DNA of 64,000 nt from Nocardioidaceae bacterium. GTDB lineage: Bacteria; Actinomycetota; Actinomycetes; Propionibacteriales; Nocardioidaceae. The translations under genes and the position numbers were made by a program. Of this stretch, positions 21,877-30,329 are shown piece after piece. The stretch is taken from the NCBI GenBank assembly GCA_017744365.1, contig JAGIBL010000001.1:62001-126000 (forward strand). The letters run 5' to 3'. Position 1 is the first letter of the stretch. Each line of letters opens with the position of its first letter. The notes under the pieces are model-generated. The model worked only from the letters and a program-made list of their open reading frames with translations, did no database searches and was not told the origin of the DNA.

Positions 21877-23469
21877 ATGGACGGGATGCGGCGCGGCAGG
21901 GTGTCCCTCGCGGGCCAGCTGCTCGCGCTGCAGCTGCTGATCGTCCTCGCCGTGCTGGTCGTGGTCGGGATCATCAGCGTGGTGCAGTCGACCCGGGGCG
22001 TGGAGCGGACCGAGGGGCGCGAGGCCAGCAAGGCGGCCGAGAACCTGGCGGCGCAGCAGCTGGTCCGCGACCACGTGCTCACCGCCGACCCGGGCGCGGA
22101 CCGGTCGCTGGCCGCGGCCGGCGAGGCGAACCGCACCGTCTCGGGATCGGACTTCGTGGCGATCGCGCGGCGCGACGGCACCGTGCTCGCCTCCTCGGAC
22201 CCGTCGGTGACCGGGCACCGGCTCCCGCTCGGGCGCAGCGACGTGACCGACGGGCGCCGCTGGGTCGGAGTGGTCACGGTGCAGGGGCGCGAGCTGATCG
22301 TCGCGCACGTGCCGGTGCTGCACGAGAGCGGCGCGATGATCGGCATCGTCGCCATCGGCCGGGACGCGCCGGGCCGGTGGGAGCAGATCCGGCACGCGCT
22401 GCCCGACCTGGCCGCCTACCTCGGCGTCGCCAGCGCGCTCGGGGTCGTGGGCTCGTTCCTGCTCTCGCGGCGGATCAAGCGGCAGACGCTCGGGCTGGAG
22501 CCGCCGGAGATCGCCGGCCTTGTCGAGCAGCGCGAGGCGATGCTGCACGGCATCAAGGAAGGGGTGATCGCGCTGGACCCGGCCGGCCGGGTGACCCTGG
22601 TGAACGACAGCGCGCTGGAGCTGCTCGGCCTGCCGCCCGATGCGGTGGGCCGGCGGCTGACCGAGCTCGGGGTCGAGGAGCAGGTCAGCGAGGTGCTGAC
22701 CGCGACCCAGCCCGAACCGGACCGGCTGGTGCTCGTCGGGGCCCGGGTGCTGGCCTTCAACCGGATGCCGATGCGCGCGCACGGCGACGTGATCGGGTCG
22801 GTCACCACGATGCGCGACCGCACCGAGCTGTCCTCGCTGGAGGAGCAGCTGGGCACCACCCAGGCGACCACGGACACGCTGCGCGCGCAGACGCACGAGT
22901 TCGCCAACCAGATCCACACCATCTCCGGGCTGCTGCAGCTGCAGGAGTACGACGAGTTGGCCCGGTACGTCGACGGCGTGCGGCTGAGCCGGACCCAGCT
23001 GTACGACGAGGTGACCGCCCGCGTGGAGGACTCCACGCTGGCCGCCCTGCTGATCGCCAAGGCCAGCCTCGCGGCGGAACGCGGCGTCTCGTTCGCGGTC
23101 GACCCCGGCTCGCAGCTGGGCCGGGTCGACGGCCAGCTCGGCCTGGACCTGACGACGGTGGTCGGCAACCTGGTCGACAATGCCCTGGACGCGGTCGCGG
23201 GACGGCCGGTCGCCGCGGTGGAGGTGCTGCTCCTCGAGGATGCCGACCGGGTCAGCATCGAGGTGCGCGACTCGGGGCCGGGCGTGCCCGAGGGCGACCG
23301 GGAGCTGGTCTTCCAGCAGGGGTACTCGACCAAGGCGGACGCCACCGGCCATGGCCGTGGGCTGGGGCTGGCGCTGACCCGCGCGGTCTGCCGGCGCCGG
23401 GGCGGGGACGTGGTCGCGCTCGGGTCTCGCTTCGTGGCAACCTTGCCGACCGGAGGGGATGCCGTGTGA
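21877..23469 (+). CDS. CitA/DcuS-type sensor histidine kinase
   Basis: Membrane kinase of 530 residues. Two membrane helices (about 14-35 and 180-197) bracket an extracellular sensor domain that can bind carboxylates; a cytoplasmic PAS domain (about 215-320) follows. The phosphoacceptor is His340 in THEFANQIHTISGLL, the HEFxN pattern of the CitA/DcuS group. The HATPase has VGNLVDNALDAV, DSGPGVP and GHGRGLGLAL. Start could also be the ATG at 21865 or 21886. The adjacent response regulator overlaps by 4 nt and tctCBA is divergent, so a role in sensing external tricarboxylates is likely. Confidence 0.92.
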   Translation: MDGMRRGRVSLAGQLLALQLLIVLAVLVVVGIISVVQSTRGVERTEGREASKAAENLAAQQLVRDHVLTADPGADRSLAAAGEANRTVSGSDFVAIARRDGTVLASSDPSVTGHRLPLGRSDVTDGRRWVGVVTVQGRELIVAHVPVLHESGAMIGIVAIGRDAPGRWEQIRHALPDLAAYLGVASALGVVGSFLLSRRIKRQTLGLEPPEIAGLVEQREAMLHGIKEGVIALDPAGRVTLVNDSALELLGLPPDAVGRRLTELGVEEQVSEVLTATQPEPDRLVLVGARVLAFNRMPMRAHGDVIGSVTTMRDRTELSSLEEQLGTTQATTDTLRAQTHEFANQIHTISGLLQLQEYDELARYVDGVRLSRTQLYDEVTARVEDSTLAALLIAKASLAAERGVSFAVDPGSQLGRVDGQLGLDLTTVVGNLVDNALDAVAGRPVAAVEVLLLEDADRVSIEVRDSGPGVPEGDRELVFQQGYSTKADATGHGRGLGLALTRAVCRRRGGDVVALGSRFVATLPTGGDAV

Positions 23470-24128
23470 TCGACGTGCTGATCGTCGACGACGACTTCAT
23501 GGTGGCGAAGATCCACCAGGGCTTCGTCGAGCGCACACCGGGCTTCCAGGTCGTCGGCGTCGCGCACACGGGCGCGGAAGCGCTGGCGCTCACCGAGCAG
23601 CTGCAGCCGGACCTGGTGCTGCTCGACGTGTACCTGCCCGACGTCCTCGGCCTCGACCTGCTCCAGCAGCTGCGCGAGGCGGCGCCGGAGCTGGACGTGC
23701 TCGTCATCAGTGCCGCGCGCGAGGCGGAGACCGTACGACGGGCGCTGCGCGGCGGGATCGTGCACTACCTGATGAAGCCGTTCTCCTACGAGGACCTGCG
23801 CGACCGGCTCGAGCACTACCAGCAGACCTACGTCGCGCTCGAGGGCGCCGAGCCCGAGCAGGCCGACGTGGACCGGGTCTTCGGGCTGACCCGGTCCGAG
23901 GCTCGATCACTGCCCAAGGGGTTCAGCGCGGAGACCCTCCGGCTGGTCTCGGACGCGCTCGCCGGGACCGCCGGCGACGTCTCGGCGGCGGAGCTGGCCG
24001 GGCGGCTCGGAGTGTCGCGGGTGAGCGCGCGCCGGTACCTGGAGCACCTGGTGGCGTCCGGGAAGGCGGAGGTGTCGTTGCGGTACGGCGAGGTGGGGAG
24101 GCCGGAGCGGCGTTACGCGTGGCGATGA
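23466..24128 (+). CDS. CitB/DcuR-type response regulator
   Basis: 220 residues. Receiver with acidic pair VDDD (7-10), phosphoacceptor Asp54 (LLDVYLPD) and Lys in MKPFSYEDL; then a linker and a C-terminal helix-turn-helix (SAAELAGRLGVSRVSARRYLEHL). This HTH layout (LARRxGVSRxTARRYLE) is characteristic of CitB/DctR regulators. The GTG start overlaps the kinase stop. Probable activator of tctCBA. Ends 4 nt from the convergent HNH gene. Confidence 0.92.
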   Translation: MIDVLIVDDDFMVAKIHQGFVERTPGFQVVGVAHTGAEALALTEQLQPDLVLLDVYLPDVLGLDLLQQLREAAPELDVLVISAAREAETVRRALRGGIVHYLMKPFSYEDLRDRLEHYQQTYVALEGAEPEQADVDRVFGLTRSEARSLPKGFSAETLRLVSDALAGTAGDVSAAELAGRLGVSRVSARRYLEHLVASGKAEVSLRYGEVGRPERRYAWR

Positions 24129-24132
24129 GGCG

Positions 24133-25383
24133 TCACGGGCCTGGTGGTTCCTCGGGCGGACCGAGGTCCTGGGTGCCGTAGTGGTCCTTGAGGAACCGGT
24201 AGCCGTGGGGTGATCGCCACAGGTAACGCCCCGGTTCGAGCATCTGGTAGGTCCAGGTGGTGAAGGTCTTGGCGCGGTGATGGCCTCGGCACAGTGGAGC
24301 GAGGTTGAGGGTGCTGGTGCGGCCGCCGCGGATCCACTCGACGATGTGGTCGAGGTCGGCTCGGCGGGCGTTCTTGGTGCAGCGGGGGAACGCGCAGGTG
24401 CGATCGCGCAGGATCACGTGTTCGCGGATGCGGTCGGTGGGCTGGTAGGCCAGGGTCTCCAGCGGGACGTTGAGGTCGATGACGGGCTTGATGGTGATGC
24501 GGGTTTCGGGGGCGCGGCACCAACGGGCGATCTGCTCGGTGGTGAGAAGTTGGTTGGGGGACTCGACGTGGGTGATGCCGTTGTTGTTGAGGGCCTCGTG
24601 GGGCACGTGGACGTAGAGCACGACCTCGCGCGTCGGAGCGGGGAGGTCGAGGGGCTGATCGCCGCGGGCGAGGTGTCCCAGCGCCAGGGAGCGGCGGACG
24701 TCGAGGGACTCCTCAGAGCCGAAGGCTTTGAGCTGCTCGGCGCCGGCTTGGAGGGCCTTGTCGAGGTCGAGGGCGTCGGCGAGGTCGAGCTCGCCGTGGA
24801 TGAGGCTGGTGCCGTGGAAGGAGATCTGCTGGTGGTCGATGGTGAGGTGGCGGCCGTCGGCGGCGCGTGCTGCGATCTCCAGTGCGGTCTGGGGCATGAA
24901 GGCGGCGATGGCCTGGTCGATGAGCCGGTCGACCTGACCGAGCGAGACGCGGTGGGCGTAGGGGGCGATCTGGGCGTCGACGTAGGCGGCGGCCTCGGGG
25001 GAGAGCAGGATCGTCTTGTCCGCGATCCGCTCGGCGCGCCAGGCCTGCAGGCTGCCGCCTTGGACGCGTGCCCACACCCGCGGGAGCCGGTGGCACAGCT
25101 CCAGGGCGTGCGCGACGAGGTGGCGGCCGCGCTCGGAGGAGAGGCCCAGGGCGGTGGCGAGCTCGTGCAGGCAGAACTCCGAGACCAGCGGCGCACCCTC
25201 GCCGGCCAGCGGGAGAGGGGAGTCGCCCCAGGCGGCGTAGACATCGTCCTCGGAGACCTCGTGCAGCTGCGCCCACGCCAGGGCTCCGGCGAGGATCCGC
25301 GCTTCGGCCGCGTCGGCCTCGGCGCGGTCACGCCGTACGGCGGCCAGAACGGCTGTCGCGTCGAGGGTCTGCGTCGAGGTCAT
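24133..25383 (-). CDS. HNH endonuclease with DUF222 (13E12-repeat family)
   Basis: 416 residues. The N-terminal 300 residues form the helical DUF222/13E12 region (LHELATALGLSSERGRHLV, RAERIADKTILLSPEAAAYV). The C-terminal HNH nuclease has zinc knuckles CAFPRC and CRGHH around the catalytic DLDHIVEW and STLNLAPLC. This family is multicopy and mobile-like in actinobacteria and its biological role is unclear. The surrounding 24.1-26.1 kb has a lower GC content than its flanks and contains a damaged gene, suggesting acquired DNA. Confidence 0.92.
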   Translation of the reverse strand: MTSTQTLDATAVLAAVRRDRAEADAAEARILAGALAWAQLHEVSEDDVYAAWGDSPLPLAGEGAPLVSEFCLHELATALGLSSERGRHLVAHALELCHRLPRVWARVQGGSLQAWRAERIADKTILLSPEAAAYVDAQIAPYAHRVSLGQVDRLIDQAIAAFMPQTALEIAARAADGRHLTIDHQQISFHGTSLIHGELDLADALDLDKALQAGAEQLKAFGSEESLDVRRSLALGHLARGDQPLDLPAPTREVVLYVHVPHEALNNNGITHVESPNQLLTTEQIARWCRAPETRITIKPVIDLNVPLETLAYQPTDRIREHVILRDRTCAFPRCTKNARRADLDHIVEWIRGGRTSTLNLAPLCRGHHRAKTFTTWTYQMLEPGRYLWRSPHGYRFLKDHYGTQDLGPPEEPPGP

Positions 25384-25392
25384 GCCTCCAAC

Positions 25393-26132
25393 CTAGAGGG
25401 CGGCACCGACATTTCTTCGTGCGCGAGAAACCCCTAGAAATAAGGAGAATCGCCTACCGTCGGTGAGCCCGACGAGCTCGCGAATCTCGTGGCGCACCAC
25501 CTGCTCGACGCAGTACGTACGGTCGTTATCCGCCGTGAGGCGCGGGGAAGAACAGGTTGGCGACGGCGAGAGCCTCCGAGACCGCACGTCGATATGGGGA
25601 GGTCTCCCCATGACTCGTGATGTCCGTCAGCTCTGGGATGCGCGCCGTACGAATCTGCGTGTTGATGTCGCCCTTCCCGTCATGCAGCACGAAGGTATGG
25701 ACCGACTTGTCGGCACCGACGAGGACGCCGAACTCCTGGTCGACGTCGTCCTCGAAGAGCTGTGCGAGCACCACCGATGCAGGATCAATGCCGAGATCAG
25801 GCGGCACCTCCCGAAGCCGCGCGAAGACGAGTTGGTCGGAGCGTCTCAACTTCAGCGTGAGGAATTCAGCGTGAGGGGACTCTGGGAGCGTTCGACCTGC
25901 AATCCCCCAGCCGAGCTCCTCGTACGACGTGCGGTCCCACGGATGATCGGTCGTGTACTCGCCCCAGTCCTGGTGCTTGGAGGAGCGCGTCATCGCCTCG
26001 AAGTGACTCGATGCTTCGACCGTCCAGACAAGGCGTGCCTGAGGAGACGGGGTCGCTCGGGCGTCGTTGCCTCGGTGGCCGCTCAGGCAGAAGAGGTAGC
26101 GACCCTCTTCGGCAGGGTCGTCCCAAGTTCAT
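25393..26132 (-). pseudogene. Probable hypothetical gene broken by two single-base insertions
   Basis: Three minus-strand segments in consecutive frames read as one protein of about 245 residues. Segment 1 starts MNL at 26132. Dropping one G of the GGG run at 26122-26124 joins it to DDPAEEGRYLFCLSGHRGNDA and on into the open frame at 25993. Near that frame's stop, dropping one G of GGCGG (about 25529-25533) joins LFFPAPHG to DNDRTYCVEQVVRHEIREL. Upstream of 25993 the frame has no ATG, GTG or TTG start, yet is coding-like. It could be a decayed gene or two sequencing errors. The product is not recognised. Confidence 0.5.
25526..25993 (-). CDS. Hypothetical protein (intact central frame of the broken gene)
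   Basis: 155 residues from an internal ATG. Codon use is GC3-rich and the composition is protein-like (YEELGWGIAGRTLPESPH, FGVLVGADKSVHTFVLHDG). No membrane segment, no motif recognised. Because the same frame continues convincingly upstream without a start codon, this is probably a fragment of a longer protein and not a gene in its own right. It lies between the HNH endonuclease and nucS, both on the same strand. Confidence 0.5.
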   Translation of the reverse strand: MTRSSKHQDWGEYTTDHPWDRTSYEELGWGIAGRTLPESPHAEFLTLKLRRSDQLVFARLREVPPDLGIDPASVVLAQLFEDDVDQEFGVLVGADKSVHTFVLHDGKGDINTQIRTARIPELTDITSHGETSPYRRAVSEALAVANLFFPAPHGG

Positions 26133-26153
26133 GAAGCACGCCAGTCAGCGTAG

Positions 26154-26837
26154 TCAGAACAACCTTTCGGTCGGGTCGTCCAGCCCGCGGAGGGCGTCGT
26201 AGTCCACCAGGGCGCAGACGATGCCGCGGTCCTCGGCGAGCACCCGGGCCTGCGGCTTGATCTCCTGGGCGGCGAAGATGCCGGTGACCGGGCCCTTGGC
26301 GACCAGCAGCGGCTCCCGGTTGAGCAGCTCCAGGTATCTGGTCAGCTGCTCGACCCCGTCGATCTCCCCGCGCCGCTTGATCTCCACCGCCACCGAGTGC
26401 CCCGCGGCGTCGCGGCACATCAGGTCGACCGGGCCGATGGCGGTGGGGTACTCGCGCCGTACGAGCGTCAGGCCCTCGGCCAGCGTGGCCGGGTGCTCGG
26501 CGAGCAGCTCCTGGAGGTGCTTCTCGACGCCGTCCTTCTGCAGCCCCGGATCCACGCCGAGCTCGTGCGAGGTGTCGTGCAGGATCTCCTCGATGAGGAT
26601 CCGCAGGGTGTCGTCGGTCTTGCTGGTCACGACCCACTCGACCTGGCCGTCGTCGTTCTTCCCCTCGCGCACCGAGCACGGCGGGCTCATCCAGTTCAGC
26701 GGCTTGTAGGAGCCGCCGTCGGAGTGCACCAGCACCGACCCGTCGGCCTTGAGCATCAGCACCCGGGTCGCCATCGGCAGGTGGGCGGAGAGGCGCCCGG
26801 CGTAGTCGACCTGGCAGCGGGCAACGACGAGTCTCAC
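26154..26837 (-). CDS. nucS: Mismatch-specific endonuclease NucS/EndoMS
   Basis: Makes double-strand cuts at mismatches; it replaces MutS/MutL in most actinobacteria. 227 residues: an N-terminal dimerisation domain ([21 protein letters not shown]) and a C-terminal RecB-like nuclease with Asp in GPVDLMCRD, the ExK motif in [17 protein letters not shown], and Gln/Tyr of LTRYLELL. The C-terminus ERLF resembles the short motif that docks NucS onto the sliding clamp. The start is GTG. Strong marker of an actinobacterial host. Confidence 0.95.
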   Translation of the reverse strand: MRLVVARCQVDYAGRLSAHLPMATRVLMLKADGSVLVHSDGGSYKPLNWMSPPCSVREGKNDDGQVEWVVTSKTDDTLRILIEEILHDTSHELGVDPGLQKDGVEKHLQELLAEHPATLAEGLTLVRREYPTAIGPVDLMCRDAAGHSVAVEIKRRGEIDGVEQLTRYLELLNREPLLVAKGPVTGIFAAQEIKPQARVLAEDRGIVCALVDYDALRGLDDPTERLF

Positions 26838-26857
26838 GCGCGGAGCCTATCGAGGCC

Positions 26858-27304
26858 CTAGACCGGATCCGTCCCGGGCACGCCACTGTTGCTGACGTGG
26901 TCGGTCCAGGACCGGCCGTCCCACCAGCGCAGCTCGTGGCGGCCGGTCGGGTCGGGGTGCCAGGCTCCGGCGGACGGTGCCGGCGCACCCGCGACGGAGG
27001 AGAGCACGGCGTGGAGCTCGGTGAGCAGGCGGTCGAGGTTCTTGTTGTTCCGGCCCCAGTCGACGAGCCCGAACTTGAGGCCGGAGTGGAACGTCGCGAG
27101 GGTGCCCGCGGCTGACGGCTGCAACCCGACGGTGACGTTCTCGCCCCAGCTCGTCATCGACATCCCGGTGCTGAACCGGATCAGCCCGGTCGCCGGGTCC
27201 TGGGTCACGTCCATCCCGGCGCGCCAGGCGGCCTCGGGGAGCGCGGCGGCCACCGCGTTCGGCGGCGCCGGCAGCTCCACGGTCCGCGTGCGGTTGCTGG
27301 CCAT
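26858..27304 (-). CDS. DUF2510-containing protein of unknown function
   Basis: 148 residues from the ATG at 27304; an ATG 30 nt upstream is an alternative. The N-terminal 115 residues form an unrecognised alpha/beta domain (VELPAPPNAVAAALPEAAWRAG, TVGLQPSAAGTLATFHS). The C-terminus is a DUF2510 Trp-rich motif, GAWHPDPTGRHELRWWDGRSW, followed by a short tail. DUF2510 is common in actinobacterial membrane and secreted proteins, but no membrane helix or signal peptide is seen here. Function unknown. Confidence 0.8.
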   Translation of the reverse strand: MASNRTRTVELPAPPNAVAAALPEAAWRAGMDVTQDPATGLIRFSTGMSMTSWGENVTVGLQPSAAGTLATFHSGLKFGLVDWGRNNKNLDRLLTELHAVLSSVAGAPAPSAGAWHPDPTGRHELRWWDGRSWTDHVSNSGVPGTDPV

Positions 27305-27390
27305 GCCCGGAGCGTAGTGTGACGCGTCTGGCATTTCAGGTGCTGGGAGACCCCTTACCCGTGGGTAACGAGCGTGTCATCATCGGCCGC

Positions 27391-28611
27391 ATGACCTCAG
27401 CCCACGAGCAGATCAACGCGACGCTGGTCCTCCCGTACCTGAACCACGCCGTGCGCATGTACGAGCAGAAGTACGCCTCCCGCGCCGACATCGACGCCGC
27501 GATGCGCTTCGGCTGCGGCTACCCGCGCGGTCCGCTCACCACGTTGGACGAGATCGGGCTCGACGTCGTACGCGACCAGCTCGCCGCGCGGTACGCCGAG
27601 ACGAGCGACAACCTGCACAAGCCGGCCGACCTGCTCGAGTCGCTGGTCGCCGAGGGACGCACCGGCAAGGCCGCGGGCCGGGGCTTCTACTCGTACGACG
27701 GGGGCGAGATCGTCGCCGACGACGAGACCCCGGGCGCCGACGACAAGCCCTCGTTGCGCCACGAGATCGCCAAGGTCGGCGTCGTCGGCACTGGCACCAT
27801 GGCCGCCGGCATCGTCCAGGTGTTCGCCCAGGCCGGGTACGACGTCGTCTTCGTCGGTCGCAGCGACGAGAAGGCGTCGGCCGTCGTCGCCGGGATCACC
27901 AAGTCCCTCGACAAGCTGATCGAGAAGGGCAAGCTCACCGAGGACGACAAGTCCGACGTGGTCGAGCGGCTGATCGCCTCCACCGAGCGCGAGGCCCTGG
28001 GTGACGTGGACATCGTCGTCGAGGCGATCGCCGAGGACCTGGACGTCAAGCTCGAGCTCTTCGCTGACCTCGACCGGATCTGCAAGCCGGGCGCGATCCT
28101 GGCGACCACGACCTCGTCGCTGCCGATCACCCAGCTGGCCAACGCCACCGGTCGTCCCGAGTCGGTCATCGGCATGCACTTCTTCAACCCGGCTCCGGTG
28201 ATGAAGCTCGTCGAGGTGGTCACGACCGAGCTGACCGCCGACGACGTCGACGAGACCACCAAGGCACTCTGCGCCAGCGTCGGCAAGGTGGCCGTCTCCT
28301 GCGGCGACCGGGCCGGCTTCATCGTGAACGCGCTGCTGTTCCCGTACCTCAACGACGCCGTCAAGCTCTCCGAGACCGGCGTCGTGATCACCGAGATCGA
28401 CGAGGCGATCAAGGCCGAGGCGGGCTTCCCGATGGGCCCGTTCCAGCTGCTCGACGTGGTCGGCAACGACGTCTCCCTGGCCATCCAGAAGGAGCTCTTC
28501 GCCGAGTTCAAGGAGCCCGGCTTCGCGCCGGCCGCCGCGCTGGAGAAGGTCGTCGCCGACGGCCACCTTGGTCGCAAGACCAAGCGCGGGTTCCACGACT
28601 ACTCTGCCTGA
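27391..28611 (+). CDS. 3-hydroxyacyl-CoA dehydrogenase with duplicated C-terminal domain (C-N-C order)
   Basis: NAD-dependent 3-hydroxybutyryl/3-hydroxyacyl-CoA dehydrogenase, 406 residues. Domain order is unusual: residues 8-102 are a 3HCDH C-terminal domain (LPYLNHAVRMYE, GCGYPRGPLTTLDEIG), then an NAD-binding Rossmann domain (GTGTMAAG, 133-140; catalytic His in MHFFNPAPVM), then a second C-terminal domain (FPYLNDAVKLSE, GFPMGPFQLLDVVG, GRKTKRGFHDY). A typical enzyme has only the last two (about 285 residues). It could supply crotonyl-CoA precursors for the Ccr pathway at 39-43 kb. Ends in the 28610 repeat. Confidence 0.9.
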   Translation: MTSAHEQINATLVLPYLNHAVRMYEQKYASRADIDAAMRFGCGYPRGPLTTLDEIGLDVVRDQLAARYAETSDNLHKPADLLESLVAEGRTGKAAGRGFYSYDGGEIVADDETPGADDKPSLRHEIAKVGVVGTGTMAAGIVQVFAQAGYDVVFVGRSDEKASAVVAGITKSLDKLIEKGKLTEDDKSDVVERLIASTEREALGDVDIVVEAIAEDLDVKLELFADLDRICKPGAILATTTSSLPITQLANATGRPESVIGMHFFNPAPVMKLVEVVTTELTADDVDETTKALCASVGKVAVSCGDRAGFIVNALLFPYLNDAVKLSETGVVITEIDEAIKAEAGFPMGPFQLLDVVGNDVSLAIQKELFAEFKEPGFAPAAALEKVVADGHLGRKTKRGFHDYSA

Positions 28612-28832
28612 TTGCCTCGCTGCGCTTCGGCTGCCCGAGCGCCTTGGGCGGTCCGTCTTCCCTCCTCGCTGGCTCGCAGGCTCGCTTCGCTCGTCAGTCC
28701 AGACGGACCGGGCGCTCGGGCGCGTGATTGCCTCGCTGCGCTTCGGCTGCCCGAGCGCCTTGGGCGGTCCGTCTTCCCTCCTCGCAGGCTCGCTTCGCTC
28801 GTCAGTCCAGACGGACCGGGCGCTCGGGCGCG
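28610..28832. repeat. Tandem intergenic repeat with palindromic arms (two copies)
   Basis: Copy 1 is 28610-28724 (115 bp) and copy 2 is 28726-28832 (107 bp). They are identical apart from an 8-bp deletion (TGGCTCGC) in copy 2. In copy 1 GCCCGAGCGCC (28633-28643) and GGTCCGTCT (28650-28658) pair with AGACGGACC (28701-28709) and GGCGCTCGGGC (28711-28721), forming a long hairpin. It separates convergent genes and overlaps the last two bases of the dehydrogenase stop codon. A bidirectional terminator role is plausible; no T-run is present. Confidence 0.85.
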
Positions 28833-28853
28833 CGAGCCTCGGCGTACGACGTC

Positions 28854-30260
28854 TCAGGACGAGCGGCGCAGCAGCAGCGCCGCCGTCCCGAGCGTGCACG
28901 CGAGGGCCAGCGCGGCCGCGGCCACCAGGGCGTGGTGCATCCCCGCGGTGAAGGCCTGCGGCGCGACGCCGTACGGGCCCTCGGCTGGGACGAAGGTGCC
29001 CAGCCAGGCGATGCCGACGGCCACCCCGGTCTGCCGGAAGGTGTCGTTCGCGCCCGAGGCCAGCCCGCTCTGCGAAGGCGGCAGCGCCTGGAGGGCCAGC
29101 GCGCTGCCGGTCGGGTTGACCAGGCCGGTGCCCGCGCAGGTGATGAGGAAGCCCGGCAGGATCGCGGCCCAGCCCGAGCCGGCCTCGGTGGTCATGCTCA
29201 TCACCAGCAGGCCGAGGGCCACCAGCCCCAGGCCGGCGACCGCAAGTGCGGCGGGGGAGACCCGGACCATGAGGCCGGCGGTCATCCCCGAGACGACGAA
29301 GATCAGCGCGGTCCCGGGCAGGTAGGCCAGCCCGGTCTGCAGCGGCGAGAGCCCGACCAGGCCCTGCAGGTAGAGGGTCGTGTAGAGGAACGCCGCGAAG
29401 AACGACGCGGAGATGCCGAAGACGAGCACCTGCGGCCCGGTGAACCGCGGCTGGCGGAACAGCGCGAGCGGCAGCATCGGCGCGGAGGAGGACGCCTCGA
29501 TCACCACGAAGGCGACCAGCAGCACGACGGCCCCCGCGAACGCGAGCACCACGTCGGTGCTGCCCCAGCCGTCGGCGTTGCCGCGCAGCAGCGCCAGCAC
29601 CAGCAGGAACAGCCCGCCGACGAGCGCGGCCTGGCCGGGAAGGTCGAGGCGCCGGGCGTGCGGGTCGCGGCTCTCGGCCACGCCGCGGGCGAGCAGCGCG
29701 GTGGCGAAGCCCAGCGGCACGTTGATCCAGAAGATCGAGCGCCACCCGGCGGTCTCGGTGAGCAGGCCGCCGACGAACGGGCCGATCGCGAACGAGGCGC
29801 CGATGGCCGCTCCGAAGACGCCGAGCGCCTTCGCGCGCTGCTCGGGGCTGGGGGTGACCTCGGAGATCAGCGCGAGCGCGGTCGCGAACAGCACCGCGGC
29901 GCCGAGGCCTTGCACGGCACGCGCGGCGACGAGCACGGAGACGCCGGCGGCGAGGGCGCACGCCGCCGAGGCCAGCGTGAACACGCCGAGGCCGGCCAGG
30001 AAGGTGCGCCTGCGGCCGCACCGGTCGGCGATCGAGCCGGCCGAGAGCACCACCGCGGCCAGCGGCAGCGTGTAGGCGTCGACCACCCACTGCAGCCCGG
30101 ACAGCCCGGTGCCCACGCCCGCGGCGATGTGGTCGAGTGCGGTGTTCACCACGCTGATGTCGAGCATCAGCATCACGGTGGCCAGGCAGGCCGCGGCGAT
30201 GGTCCGGTTCGTGCCGCGGGTCGCCTCGAGGGCCACGGGCGGGGAGGTCGTCACAGTCAT
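28854..30260 (-). CDS. DHA2-family (EmrB/QacA) MFS drug efflux transporter, copy 1
   Basis: 468 residues, about 14 membrane segments. Motif A is GSIADRCGRRRTFLAG, motif C ALGVFGAAIGASFAIGPFVGG, and MLMLDISVVNTAL in helix 1 is the DHA2 D1 motif. Proton-driven export of drugs or metabolites is expected; substrate unknown. It is a close paralogue of the next gene in the same orientation, 69 bp apart, so a tandem duplication. No adjacent TetR/MarR regulator. Confidence 0.93.
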   Translation of the reverse strand: MTVTTSPPVALEATRGTNRTIAAACLATVMLMLDISVVNTALDHIAAGVGTGLSGLQWVVDAYTLPLAAVVLSAGSIADRCGRRRTFLAGLGVFTLASAACALAAGVSVLVAARAVQGLGAAVLFATALALISEVTPSPEQRAKALGVFGAAIGASFAIGPFVGGLLTETAGWRSIFWINVPLGFATALLARGVAESRDPHARRLDLPGQAALVGGLFLLVLALLRGNADGWGSTDVVLAFAGAVVLLVAFVVIEASSSAPMLPLALFRQPRFTGPQVLVFGISASFFAAFLYTTLYLQGLVGLSPLQTGLAYLPGTALIFVVSGMTAGLMVRVSPAALAVAGLGLVALGLLVMSMTTEAGSGWAAILPGFLITCAGTGLVNPTGSALALQALPPSQSGLASGANDTFRQTGVAVGIAWLGTFVPAEGPYGVAPQAFTAGMHHALVAAAALALACTLGTAALLLRRSS

Positions 30261-30329
30261 GGTGATGATGGTGGGAGAGCCGGGCGCGGCTCACCATCCC
30301 AGCGATCTGGGGAGTTCGGGGGCCAGGAA

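Noticed and set aside
25463-26134. 223-codon plus-strand frame opposite the broken hypothetical gene
   Set aside because: Arg/Leu/Cys-rich and without protein-like periodicity; the minus-strand reading is far more convincing.
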